From Ectocarpus siliculosus (Eukaryota; Sar; Phaeophyceae; Ectocarpales; Ectocarpaceae): 60,748 bases of DNA. The DNA lies in contig FN649735.1 of assembly GCA_000310025.1 (NCBI GenBank), positions 1,415,373 through 1,476,120 on the forward strand, given 5' to 3'. Below are positions 12,487-22,622 of the stretch, in pieces (positions within the stretch are counted from its first letter, which is position 1; each line of letters starts with the position of its first letter). A model generated the notes under the pieces. The model ran no database searches. It was not told the DNA's origin and worked only from the letters and a program-made list of their open reading frames with translations. The position numbers and the translations under genes are program-made.

Positions 12487-13621
12487 AATACTCCAAGAAT
12501 AACATCTCCTCTACCACCTGCTCCCTCAGGTTGTGATCGCTGTTCACAACCAAACATCCTGTGAAAACCCCGAAAATAAAATCCTACTCGTTCAGGCTCG
12601 ACCTCGTACTCAAAAAGACCAAACACAAAGCCGAAGCAACACAAACCAAAGCCAAAACAATGAGAACACCAAATGAGGAAAGTCACACCATTTGTCACAT
12701 GAAGTATTTTTTTCCGGCCCATCGACCCCAGCGCTTTCATCCATCCCTCCTGCCACCGCTTCTTCCCCGCGGTAGCCACCCTCGCCTCTGCCGCGGCCAC
12801 CCTTTTCTGCTAGCATCGCCGCGGCTCGGGTCATCAGGTGCCACGTATCCGCCTGGTTGGGGTGTGTGCAGCTGTCTCTCCGGAGGGATTGACTCGGCAG
12901 TGCAGGGGAGATGGCGCATCCGAAAGGGAAAGGTAAAGGCAAAATCAGTCACCCAAAGCGTCAATTCAGCACGTGGCACTGCTGGGGAGAATAGCTTGCA
13001 ATACGCCCCCTGTTCTGCGCAGCAGTGATCGATGTCTTTCGCATTCTGTACGACATCATGGTTACCTAACAAATCGAACGCCAATCTACGACTGAGGTTA
13101 ATTACTCCTCTTTCGTAAAAGTGACACAACCTTTCTTGCGATTTGTCTGACAAGGTTAATTATTCCTCGGTCACGCAAACAACAATGTTGGATCCATGGT
13201 AGAGCTTACACAGCTGTGTTTCTGATCAACAACCCAACACATCTTCTTACTGGTGTGCAACCACTCCGCTGCTTTCGTGCATACAGTGTTCTGGTACGAA
13301 ATGGAGATCATCTCCATGTAGTCCTGTCGGTTACACAGACCCCTGACCAAATTTCCAAGTGTATCCCCCTACAACTCCTACCGCTGGACATGCAACAGAC
13401 TCCTGTTCATAACACGCAACTTATTGTCGGTAGAGGGTGCAAAGATTCATGACGCCTTCGCATATCCCGTTATCGACGTCAACGCAAAAATAATGAGTCG
13501 GAGATCAATCTCTGTATTTTAACACAAGAGGGACAAAATATTCCCATCAACTTCAAAGCACTCAAGAAGGTATATTGCAGCAGCTTGGTTAGGATTCGCT
13601 GACACTCTCATCTAATCTTTC

Positions 13622-13865
13622 AGTTTCTGTGGGTGACTGGCAACCTTACGTGGCGTAGTAGCCATACAACCTCGCAGTTTTGTGGGTGGCTGGCAACCTT
13701 ACGTGACGCAATATCCATTTAACCTCGCAGTTTTGTGTGGGTGACTGGCAACCTTACGTGACGCAATATCAATTTAACCTCGCAGTTTTGTGTGGGTGAC
13801 TGGCAACCTTACGTGACTCAATATCCATTTAACCTCGCAGTTTTGTGTGGATCACTGGCAACCTT
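13622..13865. repeat. ~58-60 bp satellite-like tandem array, about 4 units
   Basis: The unit contains GTGACTGGCAACCTTACGTG, then ACGCAATATCCATTTAACC, then TCGCAGTTTTGTGTGG. The middle units are nearly identical and the outer ones diverged. It lies in the non-coding part of the copia element between the polymerase remnant and the Gag-like ORF. Confidence 0.9.
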
Positions 13866-14199
13866 ATCAAGAATAGAACGCCCTTTGATGGGGTCTACTG
13901 CTGTACCTTTCAGGAAAAACATGTGCATGATGATGACGCGTATGTATGCAGAACTCAACAAGGTGTGCTGTAGGTTTATCGGAGCACACCCAAACGAAAT
14001 CGACGAAGACAAGCATGCAAGCACATACCAAAACCACTTCAGACGTAAAACGGTGAGCAGATCATCACGTGCCTGAGCGGATCTACGACCTTAGTAGGCG
14101 CATGCTGATGGTGTTGCTGCTCGGCATCTCCAGTGTTACAACAACATTCGAAATTGGCTCTCAAAAACCTGTACTCCAACCTGGACATCGCCACTAGAA

Positions 14200-14574
14200 T
14201 CAGACACACCCGTAAATGGGGCTACATGTATTACATACAGGACTGACACGGATGGTGTCCTTAGGGGGAAAGACTTCCCTGGTTTCCTCCCCCGGGGTGT
14301 TGGTCCTCCGCATTGCCCGCGCGAAGGACTCAACGAGACGGTCCTCCAACGATCGTGGCTGGTCTTCAGGTTGCGGGTCTAACGCTGTTCCAGCCGGCCG
14401 AGCATGCCGGGGATCGCCTCCATCGGGGGGCTTGTCCACGCTCTCTGATGCGGGACGCTTCTCTTCGGTAAACTTGATTTTTTCTTGTACTACCTTCTCC
14501 ACTTCCTCTTTGATGTGCGCCGATAATGCTTGGCGGTCCTCTTCAGTTAAGCTGCTGAGGTCGAGGGCTTCCAT
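14200..14574 (-). CDS. Gag-like N-terminal ORF of the copia element, truncated
   Basis: This 124-codon frame starts 73 bp inside the 5' LTR on the element's coding strand, where gag is expected. The protein opens with a charged helix (SSLTEEDRQALSAHIKEEVE) that could form a coiled coil, followed by a Pro/Asp-rich linker and a second helix around LEDRLVESFARAMRR. It stops early at 14200, with no zinc knuckle or protease. Position and composition support Gag; there is no diagnostic motif. Confidence 0.5.
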   Translation of the reverse strand: MEALDLSSLTEEDRQALSAHIKEEVEKVVQEKIKFTEEKRPASESVDKPPDGGDPRHARPAGTALDPQPEDQPRSLEDRLVESFARAMRRTNTPGEETREVFPPKDTIRVSPVCNTCSPIYGCV

Positions 14575-14646
14575 GATCTACTTCTCTAGCCGAACCCTTT
14601 TAAGCTAACCTCACCTCGGGATCCCGTGTGATATCACACGCTAGCG

Positions 14647-14983
14647 TGTTAGGATGATCCGAGCTGGGGGTAGCTTGTCGCAAGACGTGTGTTGAATAGG
14701 GTGTCGGCAACTCGGCGAACTCGCGCCAAGGAGGAAAGATGTGCTGGGTTTGTTGTATAGACTTCTTCTTCACATGAAAAACATGGACTCACATGAACAC
14801 ATGAACACATGAACACATGAACACATGAACACATGGACAGACATGAACTGCACGCACGCGTGCACGCACCACCATGAGGGGGCGACGCAGTATACAACAG
14901 GGGTACCTTGCACACCCTGGAAATACATTCCACGTACCACACAATCCTACAACCACTTGGCATTGCTACAAGTATATCTATCA
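14647..14983 (-). repeat. LTR, 5' copy with respect to the element's transcription
   Basis: Partner of 10985-11314, seven bases longer because of extra ACACATGA units. Inside it (14600-14646) is a leader with two overlapping perfect palindromes, CGTGTGATATCACACG and CACGCTAGCGTG. I could not match a primer-binding site to a known tRNA 3' end by eye. Confidence 0.93.
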
Positions 14984-15054
14984 ACAAGGCTTGCTTCTTT
15001 ATTGCTTTTTTCGGGAGTGTCCTGGCTGAAACCCCAATGTGCAATTGCTTTGTT

Positions 15055-15381
15055 TTCTTTTCTTCACTTCAAATCAGCGCTCGCTGCACTTGTGCCGTGT
15101 ACTCCAACCCATGGTCACACAGAAGGGTTCCTCTCCCTGAGGCCCCGTACCCACTCCTCCTGCGCTCCTGCAATACTTTGCTCTCGATTTTTAATGCGAG
15201 AATGAGTGCAGCATTCTCTTCCCCTATGCGCAAACACGACTTATGTAACGTTTTGCACCCTGATCAGGAAATGGAAGCGAGAGAACAACTCACTTTGCAA
15301 GAATGGCTCGCTTACGCCGGGATTCGAATCCCTGCCCTTGGCCACTGTAGAAGGTTGTCGAGGATACCGGGGAGACCGGCT
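15055..15381 (-). mobile_element. tRNA-derived SINE, copy 1
   Basis: It shares its full length with 38463-38785 and its tail with 22909-23076. Read on the minus strand it begins with a tRNA-like head (15381 downwards) holding a B-box-like GGGATTCGAATCCC around 15318-15332, continues with a unique body, and ends in an A-rich tail corresponding to the T-rich plus-strand sequence near 15050. It sits about 75 bp outside the copia element. Confidence 0.8.
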
Positions 15382-15525
15382 CTTCTTTATGATCACAACA
15401 AATATCCGACTACGTACCATGATCAAACACACACACACATGAAGCTACGACATCTACATAATAAGGCCACCCGCGGACATACTCCTACGCGTGTACTCCG
15501 TGTTATATATATATGTAGATCGGGA

Positions 15526-15885
15526 CTACTGAACTGCAGATACGTCGGGCAAGGAAGAGAGGATGCCCCCTCCGTCTCGTGGGGGCGCAAAAGCATCTGG
15601 CGATGCCGCTTCTCCTTTTGTTGTGCTGCTGCTGCTACTGCTTCTACTACTGGTGCTACTGGTGCCACTGCTGCTGCCACTGCTGCTACTGCTACCGGTG
15701 CCACCACCTTCCGTGGTGGATGCTGCCGTTGCATCATGACACCGGCGTGCACTTCGCCGAAGTTGCCTGCTGCTGTGCTGCTGCGGCCGAGCGTAGAGCA
15801 TAGCTTTTCTTTCGCCCGCCATCGATAGCGAATCTCCAGTAGCTACCGCCTCCAACAAGATTGTTGGCGTGGTCGATGCCGACAT
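15526..15885 (-). CDS. Possible Ser/Gly-rich low-complexity protein
   Basis: A 119-codon minus-strand ORF whose second half encodes long Ser/Gly/Thr runs from imperfect (GCT/ACT)n triplet DNA at 15620-15705. The same DNA gives Ala/Val runs in another frame, so the composition may simply reflect the triplet repeat. No family is recognised. It could be an exon of a gene divergent from the DnaJ gene, or non-coding. Confidence 0.2.
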   Translation of the reverse strand: MSASTTPTILLEAVATGDSLSMAGERKAMLYARPQQHSSRQLRRSARRCHDATAASTTEGGGTGSSSSSGSSSGTSSTSSRSSSSSSTTKGEAASPDAFAPPRDGGGILSSLPDVSAVQ

Positions 15886-16689
15886 CTAGTGACGCAGATG
15901 CTGTCGCTGCACCTGCTACATAGGTTGCACTTCGGCCGCGAAGCAGTCCTGCGGTCCGCGAAGGTGGGGTTGACGACAGAGGTACGATGAACAACACATG
16001 TGTGTCAGCAGAACCTTCGGGGCAAAATCATGGCAGGTGCAGGCTAGGCCTTCAAGGTGTGGCGCTTGCTGCAGCTCAAGCAGCTGCAACTCAGCTGTGT
16101 CGAGTTGTCGGATTGGGGATGGGTCAGCAGCTGCTAGTCTGTACTGCCGTCCTCCCCCACCGCCTCTTCTGGGACATTGCAAGTCCGCTGCTGGTGTAGA
16201 GCACCGCATGCTTTTGACGAGTTGTGGGGCAGTCCCGGCTACACCGTACTGCACCGAAGGCGACGAAGCCGTTTGAATCCTTGCGGGCTACGACGAGAAG
16301 CAGCACATGTGTCACCAAAACCAAAGGCAGTATGCTCCGTCGCTCTCTAATGGTGTATGGGTGGCGAGGAGAGACGGGAAGGAGGTAGGGAGGCAGTGTG
16401 CAGACGGCAGGGATATGTGTAGGCATTCCTGCATTCCTGCTAGCCCAAGGTGAGGTGGGTATGTATGTGGGTATGTGGTACCGCAGGTGCGGCGGGATTG
16501 GCAATTGCAGGGGGCCACGCAGAGCGGAACATGGAATTGCGCCGCATTTTGGTAATGAAACCGTCAAAGCTTATCCATCCTGCTCCGTAGGATCTGGATA
16601 CAGAACGACTTCACCTGGCAGTCCTCTCATAGCGGCCATCTCTCGCGTAGATCGTCTCTGTAGGCTGGTCTAGCTATTTCAGATTCGCC

Positions 16690-19600
16690 ATGCCTTCGTC
16701 TAGCCAGCCGGTGGACTACTATGAGACTCTCGGAGTCCAGCGTGCAGCTTCAGATGCTGAAATCAAGAAAGCGTGAGTACGCGCGTCAGTCACACAACGC
16801 GCCCGCCCATATCCGTGCCTCTATCTCAATCGAGTGCAAGTAATTCGATTTTCCCCCGCGATTGGATGAGAGTGCGGGCGTGCAAGTGCTTGGAAGCGTA
16901 GAGGCGATGGAGCCGTGATCGCAGTCGTGCGCTGTTTGACCGCGGATTGAGAGTTATTTGTTATCGCAACCGACGCCTCGCCGGCTGCACGTTAGACTGT
17001 TGCACCGCAGTGCTTGCAGATAAATGAGCAGCGAAGGAAATAAAGGGAAAAGCGACCAATCGCCATATGCCTATGCAACGACGTTAGACATGTTTCATGA
17101 ATTCCAAACAACAAACCACAGCGAACGAAGGGCGGTTGAACACGGTTGCCTGTACCTACAAATGCTGTGCCGGTAAAGTTGGTGTCTTCAGTTGGTAATA
17201 TTCTGGTCTCGACTTCCCATCGTCCGCGCTTCGTGATGTACCTAGATATCGTAAGCTGGCCATGAAGTGGCATCCTGACAAGAACAAGAGCAACACGGTA
17301 AGACCGTTGAAGCAACGTTTCGAAGGTAAAAAAATTGACACGAGCATCAGGCCGTACAGGGTACCGATTAAGTTAGTTCGAAGGGCGGACCACTGAACGA
17401 TTTCACAGCCATGAACCTCCGATACCTTGTTATACAATTCACAACATTGTACAAATGCTTACGTGACTACCGTGAAGTTGTTGATTGTTCTGAGCGAAGT
17501 TTCCAGATACACACGTACAACACGAACACACGTCTTCACGACCAACCGGCTTAAACAAGTCAATGCTCCCCCTTTAACGCTATTGCACGTAATTCGCAGA
17601 CTGAGGCGTCGAAGATCTTCCAAAACATTGGGGAGGCCTACGACGTGCTGAGCGACAAGAAAAACCGGGCGATCTACGACCAGTACGGGGCAGAAGGCCT
17701 CCGTGAGGGAGTGAGTGCCCCCCAAGCTCACGGGTCCGTGGTGTAGAAGCTACACGAAAATCAAATAATGGACAAGGCGCTCAGGAAAATTGAGTCCAAA
17801 CGAAAGAAACATCCCGACACAACATACCCGCAGAGTCGCTCATGCTCTAACTTGCCTTCTGAAAATGTCAAGTTCTTTGCGTCGACGAGAGGCGGCGTAC
17901 TGCTGAGCATGGTCAATAGCGCGGAGCTCAAACCTTTGTTCTTCGCACGATTTTATTGCGGTATCCACAAGAGATGGAACGCCCATTCTACTTCCCACCG
18001 GCTGCTTGGACGTCTACGTCTAGAGGGGATAGCGGGGATGATACGACACAGTGCGATAGAGAGTCCCATGATTGCTTGGGCATTTCGCATAAGCTTGCTG
18101 TCTTTTAATAGCCGGTGAACAAGAGAGATACGGAACGCCCCATAAATGACAAACGTACTCTCTGAATGTAATGAAAAAACACATTAGAAACAACGCAAAC
18201 TAATTATTATTTGGGCTTACAATAGGTCATTGTGTGTACCATACGACGACACCATCTTGTACACTTGTGTTGACAGCCCCGCGCTGCGTGCGACCTCGAA
18301 CACGCAGTGCACGCTCCACAAATTATCCCCCCACATCTAAGCTGAAACCGGGAAAACAACTGTCGACCCCTGGCAGGTGCCTGGACAAGATGGGAGAAAG
18401 CCGGAGGGCTACACCTATAAGCAGAACGGGCAGGTGGGATCGTCGGAAAAACTTTCATGGTTGGCGGTAGGCCACTGCTATCGTCGTGTGATCAGAACGA
18501 ACATTCTGTATACGTGACCTTCGTAGAACGATAGATAATGGGGAAATTGCTTGCGGCTGTGAACAACGGGTGAACTTGGACGATCACCCATATGCTAAAC
18601 ACGAGAGTATGGGTGAATCAGGTGGTTCTGAGCCAGATTTTTCTATCTCTATTTTGTTATGTATAGTGCCCGAGGAGGAAGTTGCGAAGCCCACGGCTTA
18701 GTCCACGGGCAAAGTGTTCAACTGTTGGTACTGGTGAATAGAGTCCAACTTCTTTCGATGAACAATTTTACTCGCCTGCCGTGTTCATTCGCCACGGCAG
18801 TTCCCAACGAGACAGCAATACCAAAAGAGTAAAGATTATCGCACCCAAACACGCACCCAAACGACAGGAGATATTCGAGAGCTTCTTCGGGACGCACAAC
18901 CCCTTCGTCGACTTCGGTTTCGGGGACACGATGCCCTTCGCCTCGAGGCTCAAGAAGCAGGGGCCCCGAAAGCCGAACCCGGTCACCCGAGACCTCGCCT
19001 GTTCCCTAGAAGAGCTGTATAACGGTTGTACCAAGGCGTTCAAGGTCACGCGAAAGGCGAGAGATACGCGACATTATTCTCTAGGAGGAAATGGGGCTAA
19101 ATTACTCTATATTTGGCAATGAGCACCTATCATAGAGGCAAGGGCTACAGGTGCATGGGCGGCGGGTGCACCTACCGAATGGATCTGTCAGGAGATGGGT
19201 AGGAAGCTACCCGAGTCCTTCTTGAAAGTCGCATGCAGGTCGAGGCGTAGAGTGCTTGTCTTTCATAGTTTTCGTTGCTCGCGAGACACAACACTCCCGA
19301 CGCGCGTTCCCGAAGGTGTAGCTTCCTGAAAGGATTGACCACACCAATATTCTGCGACAAACGCAGACTCATCAGAGTAACCGGGGCATCGAAATAAACT
19401 TCGTAGGCCACAACATGTGTGTGTGTACCGTTGGTCTGCGCAACATATCAGAGACTGAACGAGGCCGGGGAGCTGGCGGAGGCGTCGACGCAACTGACGG
19501 TCGCGGTCAAGCCGGGATGGAAAAAAGGAACCAAGATAACCTTTCCCGGGGAGGGTGACGAGGGGGCCGGGGTGCTCCCGGCTGACGTTGTGCTTGTGGT

Positions 19601-21696
19601 TGCGGAAAGGTGCAGTTGGCCTGTGACACATTGTGGTTTATTGTGTTGTGCGGTGTTGCTCTTTGCCTTGTTCAAAGCCGAATACATCGCGTTCCCGAGC
19701 TACCCCCAGCCTCATGCATGTATGCGTCCGGTTGCGCCGTGGCAAAGAATGAACTGGTACTGTCAACTTTTTTTAAATGTGTAAAGGCGGCACAGTAACG
19801 GGAAAATGGGGTTAAATTAATGGGCCCTCAACGACGCCGGTTGAATTACGCTGGTGACCCTGTATAGTGCCGGTGGAATTGCTGGTCGAAGGCTGAATGA
19901 CCGAGACATTCTGTACTTTGAACAGCACAGGTCCCTTTGAATAGCGCCTGTCGATTCGCGGGGCACAAACTGGCGTCATTGAGGGCCCTTTACTGCAGCA
20001 GATTTCGATTGTTTTCCGCGTTATCGGTTGTATGTAAATATCTTCCTGAGAGAATCGTGGGCCAATGTTTTCGCTCTCACATTTTCACTGTCACATTCTG
20101 TATCATCGTCGACGCAGGCCTCACGAGTACTTCTCTCGCGAGGGGAACGACTTGATCTACACGTCCATGCTGTCGCTCGCCGACGCTTTGACGGACTGCA
20201 TCATCGAGGTGTGCGCGTCTCCCTGGGGGCATGCGTCATAATTCATTGAGCCCGCCCATGGACTGAGCAGTGAAGAACCACCATCGCAGTGGCACAAGAA
20301 GGAAACACCAAGAACGCTTTCTAGAGTGCGCACAGGCATCGTGTTGTTGTTTACGAACGACGCACGTCGCTTCCCATAACAAAAGCTCTCATACAGACAC
20401 GATTGCCCTGTGACTCTGCTCCTGTGATATAATAAATAACACGCACGTCACCAGAAATCAACCTATGTAAGCATACTGCGATCATCAGGACATAGACTAA
20501 ATGAATGTCCTGCTCTTGATCAACACGTTTGTGTTTTTTGGTTCTTTCGTCTCAGGTCCCGACTCTCGACGGGCGCGTGCTGCGGCTGCCGTGCCCGGAG
20601 GTCGTGAGCCCCGGCTACGAGCGGCGCCTAGAGGGGGAGGGCATGCCCATCAGCAAAAACCCGGGGTCCCGAGGCGACCTGCTGATTCGTTTCAAGCTTG
20701 TCTTCCCTGCATTCCTGCCACACGCCAGCAAGGTCAGGGGAGGTAGTTGGTTTATGGCGCGACTGCCAGCATTCGCAGAAAGGTTCTCCGGCGGGTTCGG
20801 AGAAGGATATGTTCTTGACGTTAAACCAATAGCAACCATGCGATGTTTCACAGTACTCAACCTTTCTTGTTGAATAGACTGCCCTGATAGCGACAGTATA
20901 AGCCGATTCTACGATCACACCATTTCGACTATACCGTTGAGGTTGCAAAAAAGGCCATCTCGCAGGATGCACGTAGCAGGTGAATCCCTTAGTCTGCCAT
21001 CGAAACCACGCGGGGTGCTCGCTGCCTACCTCCCCGTTGCCCCTTGTGTTGGATGTTGCCAAAGCAACTGAGCAGCGCTAGAAACTGCCGCAATATTGCC
21101 CATGGTACTCTTTGCTCTTTGTCTTACACTATGAAGTATTCGTAGTAGAGCCTATCTCTCCTTTGATTCGTAGACTGGGCGGCATGTAATAGTATATTAT
21201 ACCTTACGTTTTTTTTTTGCAGTGGAAGGGCCTGCAGAACGCTCCTTCGTCCCGAGCCGCAGCACCCAACAAGAAGATCAAAACTTCTAGGGCTATATCC
21301 CAGAGTGCCTACAGAGCCGACGGCTATTGCCTGACGATGCATCTGTTGGAAACATGTGCGTGTTGCGCGTTCCCCGCGCCCCTCAAAAAACGAGTCTATA
21401 CCTCAATTTCTTCACCTACCCATCAAACCAACTTCACACATTACCCATATCGCGTGTCCTCCGCGGTTGTTCAGGTCGTTCTAAGGAGGCTCCTCTCCCC
21501 AGAGATCAACATGAAGGGCGCTGGTGCAGCGGTGGCTGCGGAGGAAGGCGGCGGAGACCCTACGAGCGGCGACAGCGGTGAAAATCCCGAGGGAAACCCA
21601 GCAGAGGGGGAGGCCGCCTTGCAGACGGGGTTGGCGGGGAAGACATTACCACTAGCGCCATCATCTGACATTGCGGGAATTTCGCGCCAGGAGTAG
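16690..21696 (+). CDS. Type II DnaJ/HSP40 co-chaperone (DNAJB1-like)
   Basis: Exons: 16690-16772, 17246-17297, 17600-17710, 18377-18433, 18868-19056, 19452-19609, 20118-20208, 20556-20732, 21475-21696; 379 residues, in phase throughout. It stimulates the ATPase of HSP70 and passes it unfolded clients, normally in cytosol and nucleus. Residues 8-76 form the J domain, opening VDYYETLGV with the HPD tripeptide at 37-39. A Gly/Phe linker follows ([15 protein letters not shown]), then the two C-terminal beta domains with [36 protein letters not shown] and [13 protein letters not shown]. There is no zinc-finger CXXCXGXG module, hence type II. The last 60 residues are an unusual Gly/Glu/Ala-rich tail beyond the family's normal end. 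Intron 5 begins GC, not GT: the frame runs VTRK directly into RLNEAG, matching DNAJB1, only if the donor is GCGAGA at 19057. Confidence 0.95.
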
Positions 21697-22622
21697 GCAT
21701 GTCGGACGGGAGGGGAAACGAAGCTGGGCTGCCGTGATTTCATTGGATATGGTAGACATATTTTCCTCATGTAAGACGGGCGGGCGCGGTTTTTTGTCTG
21801 CTCTGGCTAACGGCGCCACTACAGGACCAACCAAGCTTCGAAACCCTCAATGGTCACGGCCTTAACTCGCCACACCAAAAATAAGATCAAGGACAACAAA
21901 GTCTCGTATGACACCGTCAGAGCTGGGGTTCAAACGCCAGAATGCCGCAGGTAGCGGAAGCATAGCATTTTGTCCAGCAGCTCTGTTGCAGACCCTGAGT
22001 TGTGCGTTGTTGGTCGTTGAGCCGCCTTATCGGTACCCCACCAAAAGGAAGGGGAGGAGCAAGACCTACTACACCTTTAAGCAAAAATCAACGCCGAGCG
22101 TGTGGCGGGGCTTCGTCATCCTCGTGGGGGATGAAAATAAACCCGCAATTACCATCTAGCCGCCTAAGGGCATCCATTTGTAGATGGACGCAACGCCACC
22201 TTTGGCCACGGCTGATCTATGTCTTGCGCACCAGAAACCTCAAGATGGGAGCGCACGGATGGGTGGTGCAATCCGGCAAACAACGCTAAGCGCCGCCGGC
22301 AAAGTTGGGAACACCAACCTCGAATCACAAATAGAGGAGCTAAGGGTGCGTGCACCTGCACCGCTGCGAACAGCGAAAACCCCGTTTGTTTCTAGCACCG
22401 ACTGCGCTCGCCGTTCGACCAATGAGCACACGGACACGGGACGATACCCTGATAAACGATTTCTAGGTTCCGGAGTCCCCCCGATTTTGTGTCCCCGGGA
22501 TTTTCACCCGCCAGCGTCTACCGTATCGACTCTCCCGTGAACAGAAACAGAGGGGGGGATACAGTGCAGAAGAAAAAATATCCGCTGAGACAGACGCCCA
22601 CGACGATAGAACGGCAAGTAGT
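21697..22622. other. Convergent intergenic spacer
   Basis: It lies between the stop codons of the DnaJ gene (plus) and the PsbQ-like gene (minus) and presumably holds both 3' UTRs and polyadenylation sites. No additional coding signal is recognised. Confidence 0.6.

Larger units (their letters stand above)
10985..14983 (-). mobile_element. Ty1/copia LTR retrotransposon, deleted and degenerate
   Basis: Two direct LTRs (10985-11314 and 14647-14983) start TGTTAG and end ATCA as read on the plus strand. The bases ACAAG immediately flank both outer ends (10980-10984 and 14984-14988), a perfect 5-bp target duplication. Genes read on the minus strand: a leader and Gag-like ORF next to the right LTR, the end of the polymerase next to the left LTR, and a purine tract (GCAGGGGGGC) directly before the left LTR. 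The interior is only 3.3 kb, and integrase and most of the reverse transcriptase are missing. The LTRs differ mainly by one indel and by the copy number of an 8-10 bp GAACACAT-type repeat, which implies a fairly recent insertion. Confidence 0.92.

Noticed and set aside
15318-15381. Possible tRNA genes at 15318-15381 and 38714-38785
   Set aside because: Internal promoter boxes are present but the heads are joined to a shared body and A-rich tail, so they are SINEs, not functional tRNA genes.
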